NCBI RefSeq assembly: GCF_009709615.1 | Contig: NZ_WJYA01000003.1 | Coordinates: 62,001-126,000 of the forward strand | Direction of reading: 5' to 3' | DNA length: 64,000 bases | Origin: Winogradskyella ouciana | Lineage (GTDB): Bacteria > Bacteroidota > Bacteroidia > Flavobacteriales > Flavobacteriaceae | Shown here: in pieces, positions 53,295 to 61,538 of the stretch | Layout of the letters: every line of letters begins with the position of its first letter | How positions within the stretch are numbered: position 1 is the first letter of the stretch | Position numbers and translations under genes: made by a program | Notes under the pieces: model-generated | Told to the model about the DNA's origin: nothing | Databases searched by the model: none | What the model saw: only the letters and a program-made list of their open reading frames with translations

Positions 53295-53660
53295 TTAATT
53301 AAAAAGGTTTTCTATTTGCCATCTGGCCACAATACGCTTTCTACCAAAAGGAACTGCTTTTAAACGTCCTTGTTGAATCATTCTTTGAATGGTCCATCTA
53401 CTTACTCCAATAAGTTGTGAAGCTTCTGTTACGCTTAAAAAATCCTTGTTATTTACAGCATTAGGATTGTGAACTTCAACAACTTGTTTTTGCTGTTGCA
53501 TATCTTTAGTAAGAGTAGCTTGGATTTTTTCTTGACGTTTGCGTGCCTTATAGGCTCTTTTTGCACAAGTATCGCCACAGTATTTAGTAACTGTTGTACG
53601 TGCTGTGAAGGCATTACCGCAATGCTTACAAGTTTTAGGAATGAATAAATTACTGCTCAT
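53295..53660 (-). CDS. Zinc-ribbon and helix-turn-helix protein
   Basis: 121 residues from the ATG at 53660 (MSSNLFIPKTCKHCGNAFTA). A four-Cys zinc ribbon (C11, C14, C28, C32) is followed by a basic helix and a C-terminal HTH_17 domain (LSVTEASQLIGVSRWTIQRM, KAVPFGRKRIVARWQIENLF). Probably the excision/directionality factor, 7 bp upstream of integrase. A longer frame starting from a TTG at 53750 is less likely. Confidence 0.85.
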   Translation of the reverse strand: MSSNLFIPKTCKHCGNAFTARTTVTKYCGDTCAKRAYKARKRQEKIQATLTKDMQQQKQVVEVHNPNAVNNKDFLSVTEASQLIGVSRWTIQRMIQQGRLKAVPFGRKRIVARWQIENLFN

Positions 53661-53738
53661 AAATGGTGCTTTATGTAGCGTAATGGTGCAACGTGGTGCG
53701 TTATGGTGCATCATTTCGCCTTTATTTTCGCCAACAGA

Positions 53739-53814
53739 TTTGGGCAACAAATCCGTATTTAAGGCAACAGATATACAACAAATTTAATCAAAAAAGAGCA
53801 AATAAGCAACAAAT
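53739..53814. promoter_or_regulatory. Putative integrase arm-type sites, right end
   Basis: TTTGGGCAACAAAT (53739-53752, identical to 29092-29105), GCAACAGAT (53764-53772) and GCAACAAAT (53806-53814) are direct repeats within 140 bp of the right core site. Confidence 0.55.
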
Positions 53815-53877
53815 AAAAGAAGATAAAATATTATAAAGTCAACAATAACAAGGGATTAACAAATAAAAGAAAGTAAG

Positions 53878-53892
53878 TTACTTCCCAATACA
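53878..53892. other. Right attachment site core (end of mnmE)
   Basis: TTACTTCCCAATACA, the last 15 bp of mnmE (stop codon TAA on the minus strand) and identical to 29040-29054. The codons for Cys-Ile-Gly-Lys, the conserved end of the protein, lie in this repeat, so insertion leaves the protein intact. Confidence 0.88.
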
Positions 53893-55287
53893 GAAATTAG
53901 CAAAAATATTACCCAACAAATCATCGTTAGTGATTTCACCTGTAATCTCTCCAAAGTGGTATAAAGCCTGACGTATATCAATGGCTAACAAGTCACCAGA
54001 CAAACCAGTTTCGAGTCCGTGTTTTACTTTCTGGACTTCCTCAAACGCTTTCAACAACGCATCATAATGTCGTGAATTGGTCACAATAGTTTCATTATTT
54101 CTGAGTGCACCAGTATTTATTAAATTGAGTAACGAATCTGTCAATTGTTCTACCCCAAAGCCTGTTTTAGCTGAAATAGGAATTAGGTTTTTTACGTGAG
54201 GTGTAAGACTTGTGGTAAGCTCCGCTAAATCCGTATCTGTAATCTGGTCTATTTTATTCAATATCACCAGTAACTGTTTTTGCGGAAACTTATTCTTTAT
54301 TTTTTCAATCTCAATTTTAAACACTTCTATGGCATCTCTGCCAACTACCAACTGAGGACTGCCAACTAAAAACATCACCACTTGCGCCTGCTCTATTTTT
54401 TCAAAGGTTTTCTTAATACCAATACTTTCAACCACATCCTTAGTGTCTCTTATACCTGCAGTATCAATAAATCTAAAACCAATGCCTCCTATTGAAATTT
54501 CATCTTCTATGGTATCTCTCGTCGTTCCTGCAATTTCCGAAACAATGGCTCTGTCTTCATTCAACAAAGCATTCAGTAAAGTAGATTTTCCAACATTGGG
54601 TTCACCCACTATGGCTACCGGAATTCCATTCTTAATTACATTACCTACCGCAAACGAATCTATGAGTCGTTTCAATACAAAGTTGATACGCTCTATCAAT
54701 TCTTTAAATTGGGTTCTATCTGCAAATTCAACATCCTCTTCGGCAAAATCGAGTTCCAATTCAATTAACGACGCAAAATTCAAAAGTTCTTCACGCAGCT
54801 TCGCAATTTCAGAAGAAAAACCACCTCGCATTTGTTGCATGGCTATCTGGTGCGACGCTTCATTATCACTACTGATTAAGTCGGCCACGGCTTCCGCTTG
54901 GCTTAAATCTAATTTTCCATTTAAAAACGCACGTAAAGTAAACTCACCAGCCGTTGCCATTCTGCAGCCTTGTCGTAAGAACAGTTGAATGATTTCCTGC
55001 TGTATATACTGAGAGCCATGGCAAGAGATTTCCACAACGTCTTCACCTGTATAGGAATTAGGGTTTTTAAACACCGAAACCAAAACTTCATCCAAGGTTT
55101 TATCTCCATCAATGATATGACCTAAATGTATGGTGTGCGTCTTTTGATTGCTAAGGGACTTTTGGTCTATTACAGACCTAAAATGTCTATCAGCAATGCC
55201 AATGGCATTTTTACCAGACAATCGTATAACCGCAATGGCACCACTTCCAGATGGTGTTGCTAAAGCTACAATAGTATCGTTATGCAT
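53878..55287 (-). CDS. mnmE: tRNA uridine-5-carboxymethylaminomethyl modification GTPase MnmE
   Basis: 469 residues. N-terminal tetrahydrofolate-binding domain (IVALATPSGSGAIAVIRLSG), helical domain, G domain with GEPNVGKSTLLNALL, DTAGIRDT and NKID, and the invariant C-terminal CIGK. With MnmG it makes the cmnm5 modification at wobble U34 of certain tRNAs. The 3' end is the insertion site of the integrated element, and the encoded C-terminus is unchanged. Confidence 0.98.
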   Translation of the reverse strand: MHNDTIVALATPSGSGAIAVIRLSGKNAIGIADRHFRSVIDQKSLSNQKTHTIHLGHIIDGDKTLDEVLVSVFKNPNSYTGEDVVEISCHGSQYIQQEIIQLFLRQGCRMATAGEFTLRAFLNGKLDLSQAEAVADLISSDNEASHQIAMQQMRGGFSSEIAKLREELLNFASLIELELDFAEEDVEFADRTQFKELIERINFVLKRLIDSFAVGNVIKNGIPVAIVGEPNVGKSTLLNALLNEDRAIVSEIAGTTRDTIEDEISIGGIGFRFIDTAGIRDTKDVVESIGIKKTFEKIEQAQVVMFLVGSPQLVVGRDAIEVFKIEIEKIKNKFPQKQLLVILNKIDQITDTDLAELTTSLTPHVKNLIPISAKTGFGVEQLTDSLLNLINTGALRNNETIVTNSRHYDALLKAFEEVQKVKHGLETGLSGDLLAIDIRQALYHFGEITGEITNDDLLGNIFANFCIGK

Positions 55288-55304
55288 AGTTCTGTCCTTT
55301 GGTG

Positions 55305-55312
55305 CAAAAGTA
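55305..55312 (-). promoter_or_regulatory. Possible -7 element for mnmE
   Basis: On the minus strand it reads TACTTTTG (TAnnTTTG), 17 bp upstream of the start codon. Confidence 0.45.
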
Positions 55313-55401
55313 TTGCAAAATATAAGATGGTTAAAATGTAAGGCTTTGTATTTTAAGATTTAATTCACAAGGCTTTTACAACGATTATTCACCATTGTTT
55401 A

Positions 55402-55409
55402 TATATTTG
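55402..55409 (+). promoter_or_regulatory. -7 element for the TlpA-like gene
   Basis: TATATTTG, a TAnnTTTG match, 29 bp upstream of the start codon at 55439. Confidence 0.5.
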
Positions 55410-55438
55410 TACGGCTATAAATAGAAAAACTTATAAAA

Positions 55439-56593
55439 ATGAAAAGAATACTGACTATACTTTTAATTGGATTATTGCTTGCGAGCTGTAAACAAGAGAA
55501 TAGAACAGATTTTGTTATAAATGGTAATGCCGAAGGTGTTTATAACGGCATTAGAGTGTATCTGAAAAATTTAGATGAGCAAGGACGTGAGATATTTTTA
55601 GATACAGCAATTGTAATGGACGGTAAGTTTACCCTTAAAGGTTCAGTTGAAGAACCTAGTATCCACTTTATTTCAGTTGATGGTACACAAGGCAATGCTA
55701 TCTTAATGCTGGAAAATAGCGAAATTGACGTAGAAATTAACAAACAGAATCTTTTGGAATCAAAAATATCTGGTTCTGAATCTCATGAAGGCTACGCTGC
55801 GTTTGAAGAGGGCATTAAAAAAATAAGGGAAGAAGGTAGAGAAGTAATGAAGCATTATAGACAGGTAAAACTGCCTGAAGAAGCTGCTAAACGCGATTCA
55901 CTCTCTAAAGAACTCGAAAAGGTAAGCATCAAACTAGCAGAGCACCCTTTAAACTTTGTAAAGGAAAATAATGACATGTATTTTAGTCTAAATCTCATAG
56001 GTTTAGAGGCTAACAAACCAAAGTTTGAAGTGGCTAAATTCATGGAAGCCTATGAAAATCTTTCATCTAATTTAAAAGAGTCTGCAAAAGGACAAGAAGT
56101 AAAGAAAAAATTGGATGCATTATACGAAGAGTATCAAAAAATCGCACATCTAGAAGAAGGTAAAATAGCTCCAAATTTTGAAGCTCCTACTCCAGATGGT
56201 GATATCATCAGTTTAAATGATATCAAAGGTAAGGTAACCGTAATAGACTTTTGGGCAGCTTGGTGTGGACCATGTAGAAGAGAAAACCCAAACGTGGTAA
56301 GAATCTACGATATGTATCACGACCAAGGTTTAGAAATCATTGGAGTTTCACTAGATGGTCAGAGCAGACAACAAGATCCTAAAAAGGCCTGGTTAGATGC
56401 TATTGAAAAAGACGGCCTAAAATGGCACCAAGTGTCTCACTTAAAGTATTTTAATGATCCTGTGGCAAGACTTTATAATATCCAGTCAATTCCAGCAACC
56501 TATATTCTAGATGCTGATGGAAAAATAGTAGCCAAAAACTTAAGAGGAAAAGCTCTAGAGAATAAAGTTAAAGAGCTGCTCGAAAAAGCATAA
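55439..56593 (+). CDS. TlpA-like thioredoxin lipoprotein with DUF4369 domain
   Basis: 384 residues. Signal with lipobox (LLLASC, Cys at 17). An N-terminal DUF4369 beta-domain (about 25-125) and a helical linker (about 130-235) precede a TlpA/ResA-type thioredoxin domain (about 240-384) with the redox site WAAWCGPCRRE and cis-Pro in SIPATY. It would reduce disulfides or protein thiols in the periplasm or at the outer membrane, for example in cytochrome maturation; the substrate is unknown. It is monocistronic: own -7 element and own terminator. Confidence 0.9.
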   Translation: MKRILTILLIGLLLASCKQENRTDFVINGNAEGVYNGIRVYLKNLDEQGREIFLDTAIVMDGKFTLKGSVEEPSIHFISVDGTQGNAILMLENSEIDVEINKQNLLESKISGSESHEGYAAFEEGIKKIREEGREVMKHYRQVKLPEEAAKRDSLSKELEKVSIKLAEHPLNFVKENNDMYFSLNLIGLEANKPKFEVAKFMEAYENLSSNLKESAKGQEVKKKLDALYEEYQKIAHLEEGKIAPNFEAPTPDGDIISLNDIKGKVTVIDFWAAWCGPCRRENPNVVRIYDMYHDQGLEIIGVSLDGQSRQQDPKKAWLDAIEKDGLKWHQVSHLKYFNDPVARLYNIQSIPATYILDADGKIVAKNLRGKALENKVKELLEKA

Positions 56594-56616
56594 ATACCAA
56601 ATACAGAATAAAACTT

Positions 56617-56644
56617 AAAAGCTTGCCTTTGGCAGGCTTTTTTT
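56617..56644. terminator. Terminator shared by convergent genes
   Basis: A 9-bp stem (AAGCTTGCC with GGCAGGCTT, one G-U pair) around a 3-nt loop, followed on the plus strand by seven Ts. It ends where the rhomboid gene's stop codon begins, so the tail overlaps that gene's last codon. Confidence 0.88.
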
Positions 56645-57296
56645 AATTCAGTTTGCCCATTTTGTACAGCACAAACAGAATGATAATGGGTATGGCCAAA
56701 AGCCCTACATGACCCAAATCCGTTTTAAACAAACTGGGTACTAGAATAAGGGTTACGGCATAACCACCAACAGCGCCACCAAAATGGGCATCGTGTCCTA
56801 TATTCCCTATGCGATTTTTCATCCCGTAAATGGAATATAACAAATAGCCAATCCCAAAAACATATCCAGGAATTGGAATAGGTACAAAAAACATATACAA
56901 ACTCATATCTGGTCGTAAAAGTATGGCTGCATACAAAATACCAGTTACAGCACCACTGGCACCAACAGCGCTATACCAAAACTCTTCTTTATGAAAATAG
57001 AGTGACAACAAATTACCAAAAACCAAGCTTGCGACGTAAATAATTATAAAGTTTAATTGGCCTAACGCAACAATTACGGTATTGGCGAAGAAATATAAGG
57101 TCAACATATTAAACAACAGATGTGTCGTATCTACATGTAAAAACCCAGAACTAAACATACGGATTTGTTCACCTCGTCTTATACTACCAACATTGAATTT
57201 ATACTTCTCGAAAAATAAGCGATCATCAAAACCTTTTAATGACATAATAACATTTGCAGCAATAATTGCAATGGTTACAGGATCTAAATTGTACAT
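56643..57296 (-). CDS. Rhomboid family intramembrane serine protease
   Basis: 217 residues, six membrane segments. HVDTTHLLFNMLTLYFF, catalytic Ser in VGASGAVTG and catalytic His in HDAHFGGAVGG are the rhomboid signatures. It cleaves membrane proteins within the bilayer; the target is unknown. Convergent with the TlpA-like gene. Confidence 0.93.
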   Translation of the reverse strand: MYNLDPVTIAIIAANVIMSLKGFDDRLFFEKYKFNVGSIRRGEQIRMFSSGFLHVDTTHLLFNMLTLYFFANTVIVALGQLNFIIIYVASLVFGNLLSLYFHKEEFWYSAVGASGAVTGILYAAILLRPDMSLYMFFVPIPIPGYVFGIGYLLYSIYGMKNRIGNIGHDAHFGGAVGGYAVTLILVPSLFKTDLGHVGLLAIPIIILFVLYKMGKLN

Positions 57297-57323
57297 AAAA
57301 AATATCTATTGAATCAAATATAA

Positions 57324-57331
57324 TATATTTG
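57324..57331 (+). promoter_or_regulatory. -7 element for the acyltransferase gene
   Basis: TATATTTG, a TAnnTTTG match, 23 bp upstream of the start codon at 57355. Confidence 0.5.
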
Positions 57332-57354
57332 CGGTTCAGAAAGAACATGCTTTT

Positions 57355-58245
57355 ATGCAACTTATTGCCTACATTTTAGTTTATCCCATACTTTGGTTGG
57401 TCTCAATATTACCGTTTAGGTTGCTCTATGGTCTATCAGACGTTATTTACTTTTTCGTTTACAAGGTCTTTGGTTATCGAAAATCTGTGGTAAAAGAAAA
57501 TTTGAGATTGGTTTTTCCAAATAAATCCGAAAAAGAAATTACGGATATCACAGGCAAGTTTTATCACCATTTATGCGATATGATGGTTGAGGCTATTAAA
57601 TCGCTCACAATTTCTGAAGCCGAAATGCAAAGGCGTTTTAAATTCAGTAACGTAGAGGTGATTAACGATCTCGAAGAAAAACAACGCAGCATTATACTCA
57701 TGTGTGCACATTACGGAAGTTGGGAGTGGATCTTTATTTTACAGACCTATGTGAAACATAAAGGGTATGCGGTTTATAAACGCTTAGAGAACAAATATTT
57801 TGATCGATTGGTAAAACGAATCAGGGCAAAATACAATTCGCATTTAATTACAACCAAGGAAACCTATGCTATACTTAACGAATCTAAAAGTAAAGGCGAA
57901 TTAACCATTAACGGCTTCGTTTCCGACCAGTCTCCAAAAGTCAATAAAGCATTTCACTGGAATGAATTCATGGGCATAAAAGTACCGATGTACACTGGTG
58001 CTGAAATGTTAGCAAAAAAACTCGACATGGCTGTAGTGTTCTTTGGAGTTAAGCGCTTAAAACGCGGTTACTACGAAACCACATTTAAAACCATTACCGA
58101 AAACCCTAGGGAATATAAAGACTACGACATAACGGACATCTTCTTTAAACTCGTTGAAGAACAAATCTTGGAAGCTCCGCAATATTATCTCTGGACGCAC
58201 AAGCGTTGGAAACATCGGGATAAGGTGCCGCCTGAATTCCAATAG
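57355..58245 (+). CDS. LpxL/HtrB-type lysophospholipid or lipid A acyltransferase
   Basis: 296 residues. N-terminal membrane anchor (about 4-22 and further hydrophobic segment), then the lipid A acyltransferase layout: SIILMCAHYGSWEWIF contains the HxxxxE-type catalytic motif, INGFVSDQSPK and TGAEMLAKKLDMAVVFFG follow. It adds secondary acyl chains to lipid A precursors on the inner membrane; acyl preference is unknown. The stop is 6 bp from the convergent aminotransferase-fold gene. Confidence 0.9.
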   Translation: MQLIAYILVYPILWLVSILPFRLLYGLSDVIYFFVYKVFGYRKSVVKENLRLVFPNKSEKEITDITGKFYHHLCDMMVEAIKSLTISEAEMQRRFKFSNVEVINDLEEKQRSIILMCAHYGSWEWIFILQTYVKHKGYAVYKRLENKYFDRLVKRIRAKYNSHLITTKETYAILNESKSKGELTINGFVSDQSPKVNKAFHWNEFMGIKVPMYTGAEMLAKKLDMAVVFFGVKRLKRGYYETTFKTITENPREYKDYDITDIFFKLVEEQILEAPQYYLWTHKRWKHRDKVPPEFQ

Positions 58246-58251
58246 ATGTCT

Positions 58252-59757
58252 TTAATCTAAATCGAACCAATCATCAACATTGGTCGCTGTGCAAGGCTTA
58301 TCTATAAGTGTTTTATGAATAAACTCATTATTGCACCTCGAATATTCATAATCCTTTGCCCAATCTTCATGTTGCTCAGCTAATGCAATAATGCTGTCAC
58401 AAACAAATTCTATCTCTTCATTGGTGGTCGTTGGGTGAATGGACATACGTATCCAACCCGGTTTTCGTACCAAGTCTCCTATAGAGATTTCATCAGTCAA
58501 TTCTTTTGAAGTCTGTTGATCTACATGTAACAAAAAGTGACCATAAGTACCTGCACAACTACAACCACCTCGTGTTTGAATACCGAATCGATCGTTCAAT
58601 AACTTTACTCCGAGATTGTAATGTAAGTCATCAATATAAAACGAAATCACACCTAATCTGTCTTTATGCTGACCAGCAAGAATATTGATATTAGAAACGG
58701 GTTCTAATTTTTTGAAGATAGTATCAATCAATTCATGCTCACGCTTCAGCATATTATCAACACCCATTTGCTCCTTAAGCTTTATGGAAAGTGCCGTTTT
58801 TATAGTTTGAAGGAATCCTGGCGTACCTCCATCTTCCCGATCTTCAATATTGTCAATGTACTTATGTTCGCCCCAAGGATTCGTCCAACTTACAGTTCCT
58901 CCACCTGGGCAATCTGGCACCATGTTTTTATACAACTCTTTATTGAATACCAATACACCAGACGTTCCTGGTCCGCCCAAAAATTTATGTGGCGAAAAGA
59001 AAATGGCATCTAAGTACGCATCTTTTTCCTTAGGATGCATATCCATATCGACGTAAGGTGCAGAACAGGCAAAATCCACAAAACAGACTCCACCATGTTG
59101 GTGCATTAATTTGGCAACATCATGATGTGGTGTTTGAATACCTGTAACATTAGAACCTCCAACAATAGAACAAATTTTAAGCGTACAGTCTTTATATTGA
59201 TTGAGTAACGTTTCAAGATTTTTAAGACTGAACAAACCATCCTCGTCTGGTGGAATCACCTCAACCTTAGCTATAGTCTCTAACCAAGACGTTTGATTGG
59301 AATGATGCTCCATATGCGATATAAAAACCACTGGTCTTATCTCATCCGGAATATCAGTATATTCCCTTAAGTTTTCAGGAACTTTAAGCCCAAGAATACG
59401 CTGGAATTTATTGATAACGCCAGTCATTCCATTACCACAAACAATTAAGACATCATCTTCATTAGCATTAACATGATCTTTTATAATATGCTTTGCTTTG
59501 TGATACGCTTTGGTCATAGCCGTACCAGAAACGGTTGTTTCGGTATGGGTATTGGCTACAAAAGGCCCAAACTCGTTACATAGTTTTTCCTCAATCGGTC
59601 TATACAAACGACCAGAAGCCGTCCAATCTGTATAGATAATCCGTTGCTCACCAAAAGGAGACACAAAGGTCTGATCTTGACCGATAATGTGTTTTCTGAA
59701 TGGCTCAAAATAAGCTTCAAGTTCAGTGGTATGTTGTTTTGTAGCTTGAGAAATCAT
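58252..59757 (-). CDS. Class V aminotransferase-fold protein (cysteine desulfurase-like)
   Basis: 501 residues from the ATG at 59757 (MISQATKQHTTELEAYFEPF). The PLP-binding Lys is in FFSPHKFLGGPG, and FACSAPYVDMD and RGGCSCAGTYGHFL (with the Cys/loop) fit cysteine desulfurases of the SufS/Csd type or kynureninase-like relatives. It is about 90 residues longer than SufS, with extra C-terminal sequence. Without nearby Fe-S genes the role remains open; it may act on cysteine or another beta-substituted amino acid. glmM ends 11 bp upstream on the same strand. A frame from a TTG at 59763 is slightly longer. Confidence 0.85.
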   Translation of the reverse strand: MISQATKQHTTELEAYFEPFRKHIIGQDQTFVSPFGEQRIIYTDWTASGRLYRPIEEKLCNEFGPFVANTHTETTVSGTAMTKAYHKAKHIIKDHVNANEDDVLIVCGNGMTGVINKFQRILGLKVPENLREYTDIPDEIRPVVFISHMEHHSNQTSWLETIAKVEVIPPDEDGLFSLKNLETLLNQYKDCTLKICSIVGGSNVTGIQTPHHDVAKLMHQHGGVCFVDFACSAPYVDMDMHPKEKDAYLDAIFFSPHKFLGGPGTSGVLVFNKELYKNMVPDCPGGGTVSWTNPWGEHKYIDNIEDREDGGTPGFLQTIKTALSIKLKEQMGVDNMLKREHELIDTIFKKLEPVSNINILAGQHKDRLGVISFYIDDLHYNLGVKLLNDRFGIQTRGGCSCAGTYGHFLLHVDQQTSKELTDEISIGDLVRKPGWIRMSIHPTTTNEEIEFVCDSIIALAEQHEDWAKDYEYSRCNNEFIHKTLIDKPCTATNVDDWFDLD

Positions 59758-59768
59758 ATTCAAAGTTA

Positions 59769-61157
59769 CTAAATATTAGCGACAGCCTTAATTTCAGCAA
59801 TAAAACGGTCTGCCAAAGAATCAGCTTCTTCATGGGACTGTGCTTCGGTATATATCCTAATAATAGGTTCAGTATTACTCTTGCGTAAATGCACCCAACT
59901 ATCTGCAAAGTCAATCTTTACACCATCAATAGTTGTTAATTTTTCATGGCTGTAATTAGACTCCATCGTATTCAAAATTCCATCAACATCCAATCCTGGC
60001 GTCAACTGAATTTTCTTTTTGCTCATGTAGTAATTAGGATAGCTTGCTCTCAATTCACTCACAGTCATTTTCTTTTCAGCTAAAAGACTTAAGAACAAAG
60101 CCACTCCAACTAAAGCGTCTCTTCCGTAATGCAGTTCAGGATAAATGATACCACCATTACCTTCTCCTCCAATCACTACATTGTTTTTCTTCATTAACTC
60201 AACAACATTCACTTCGCCTACAGCACTGGCTTCATAAGTACCTCCATGCTTTTCGGTGACATCGCGTAAAGCTCTGGTGGAACTCATATTACTCACAGTA
60301 TTCCCTGGGTTTTTACTCAACACATAATCTGCACAGGCAACCAAGGTATATTCCTCTCCAAACATCTCTCCTTTTTCGTCCATAAAAGCCAAACGATCCA
60401 CATCAGGATCCACAACGATACCTAAATCGGCACGTTCTTTTACCACAGCTTCAGCCAAATCTCCCAAATGCTCTTTTAAAGGCTCTGGGTTATGTGGAAA
60501 ATGACCAGTTGGGTCACAATATAACTTTACGGGATGCACTCCTAAACGTTCTAACAACAGAGGAATGGCTATACCTCCTGTCGAATTCACTCCATCAACA
60601 ACAACCTTAAAATTAGCATCCTCAATGGCTTTTTTATTCACCAAAGGCAGATCCAAAACTTCATCAATATGTAAATCGATATAAGCGTCGTTCTTTGTGA
60701 TTTTCCCTAAATCATCAACTTCAGCAAAATGCATATCATTCGATTCTGCGATCTCTAAAATTTTTTGTCCCTCTGCACCATTTAGAAATTCACCTTTATG
60801 GTTCAATAGCTTTAATGCATTCCATTGCTTTGGATTATGACTTGCAGTTAAGATGATACCTCCATCGGCATGTTCCATAGGAACGGCAACTTCAACGGTT
60901 GGTGTGGTGGATAATCCCAAGTCAATCACATGGATGCCCAAGCCTACCAAGGTATTCATCACTAAATTCTGAATCATCTCCCCAGAAATCCTTGCATCTC
61001 TACCAACTACAACTCTATAATTGTCTTTATTGCGCTGTTGCTTTAGCCACGTCCCATAAGCTGCTGCAAATTTTACGGTATCAATCGGAGTTAGATTCTC
61101 TTCCACTGCTCCACCAATGGTGCCTCGAATTCCTGAAATAGATTTTATTAAAGTCAT
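59769..61157 (-). CDS. glmM: Phosphoglucosamine mutase
   Basis: 462 residues of the alpha-D-phosphohexomutase family: SISGIRGTIGG at the N-terminus, phospho-Ser loop TASHNPKQWNALK, metal site DPDVDRLAF, sugar loop GGEGNGGIIYPE and C-terminal phosphate site RKSNTEPIIRIYTEA. GlmM converts glucosamine-6-P to glucosamine-1-P for peptidoglycan and LPS; phosphomannomutase activity cannot be excluded. Transcribed from a likely promoter about 100 bp upstream. Confidence 0.93.
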   Translation of the reverse strand: MTLIKSISGIRGTIGGAVEENLTPIDTVKFAAAYGTWLKQQRNKDNYRVVVGRDARISGEMIQNLVMNTLVGLGIHVIDLGLSTTPTVEVAVPMEHADGGIILTASHNPKQWNALKLLNHKGEFLNGAEGQKILEIAESNDMHFAEVDDLGKITKNDAYIDLHIDEVLDLPLVNKKAIEDANFKVVVDGVNSTGGIAIPLLLERLGVHPVKLYCDPTGHFPHNPEPLKEHLGDLAEAVVKERADLGIVVDPDVDRLAFMDEKGEMFGEEYTLVACADYVLSKNPGNTVSNMSSTRALRDVTEKHGGTYEASAVGEVNVVELMKKNNVVIGGEGNGGIIYPELHYGRDALVGVALFLSLLAEKKMTVSELRASYPNYYMSKKKIQLTPGLDVDGILNTMESNYSHEKLTTIDGVKIDFADSWVHLRKSNTEPIIRIYTEAQSHEEADSLADRFIAEIKAVANI

Positions 61158-61259
61158 ATAGTTTTTTATGTGTTTGTAATGATTTAGTGTATGGTCACAT
61201 AAAACATCTTAATAATGTGATTGCAATAGTCAGATTATTAGTAGATGTTTCATTTTCAG

Positions 61260-61267
61260 CAAATATA
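61260..61267 (-). promoter_or_regulatory. -7 element for glmM
   Basis: On the minus strand it reads TATATTTG (TAnnTTTG), 102 bp upstream of the glmM start codon. Confidence 0.5.
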
Positions 61268-61281
61268 AATAGTTAATACAA

Positions 61282-61433
61282 ACTCGTTGAGCATTTTGAA
61301 CATTTTCATCAATTTTTCCCTGATGCTAAAGAGAATATTCTTAATATTTTCGATTCATCCTTTAGGATCGAGGCAAAAATCTAAAATTTTAAATGATTTT
61401 TTACTTGAATTTAAATCAAAATGCTCAACGAGT
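61282..61433. repeat. 152-bp segment bounded by perfect 18-bp inverted repeats
   Basis: ACTCGTTGAGCATTTTGA (61282-61299) and its exact reverse complement (61416-61433) flank 116 bp that hold further short imperfect hairpins (around ATCC TTTA GGAT). No open frame inside. It could be an invertible switch, a small non-autonomous transposable element (MITE-like) or a large RNA hairpin. Confidence 0.85.
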
Positions 61434-61494
61434 AACCAAGTTTTCTTAATATGAATTTGTAAATTCGACGAATGTAAATCGATACCATTTTAAG

Positions 61495-61534
61495 ATTCCC
61501 GTTCCTGCCTGTCGGCAGACAGGTACACGGGAAA
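61495..61534. repeat. Palindromic REP-like element directly upstream of a start codon
   Basis: Nested palindrome: outer TTCCCGT...CACGGGAA, inner CCTGCCTGTC...GGCAGACAGG. It ends 4 bp before the start codon at 61539. The CTGCC/GGCAG core resembles dispersed palindromes I associate with flavobacterial genomes. Confidence 0.7.
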
Positions 61535-61538
61535 TATT

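Larger units (their letters stand above)
29040..53892. mobile_element. Integrative genetic element inserted at the 3' end of mnmE
   Basis: A 15-bp direct repeat (TTACTTCCCAATACA at 29040-29054 and 53878-53892) bounds the region; the right copy is the last 15 bp of mnmE with its stop codon. The tyrosine integrase gene lies 591 bp from the right repeat. A second 14-bp motif is shared by both ends inside the repeats. Contents by block: excision/integration, primase-like replication genes, restriction-modification plus Argonaute, metal efflux, structured non-coding DNA, DUF6266. No relaxase, coupling protein or conjugative channel gene is seen. The empty site would be mnmE joined to the sequence left of 29040, downstream of the receiver-kinase genes. 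Confidence 0.88.

Noticed and set aside
61300..61415. Promoter inside the invertible-looking segment
   Set aside because: I found no TAnnTTTG match in either orientation, so promoter inversion is not directly supported.
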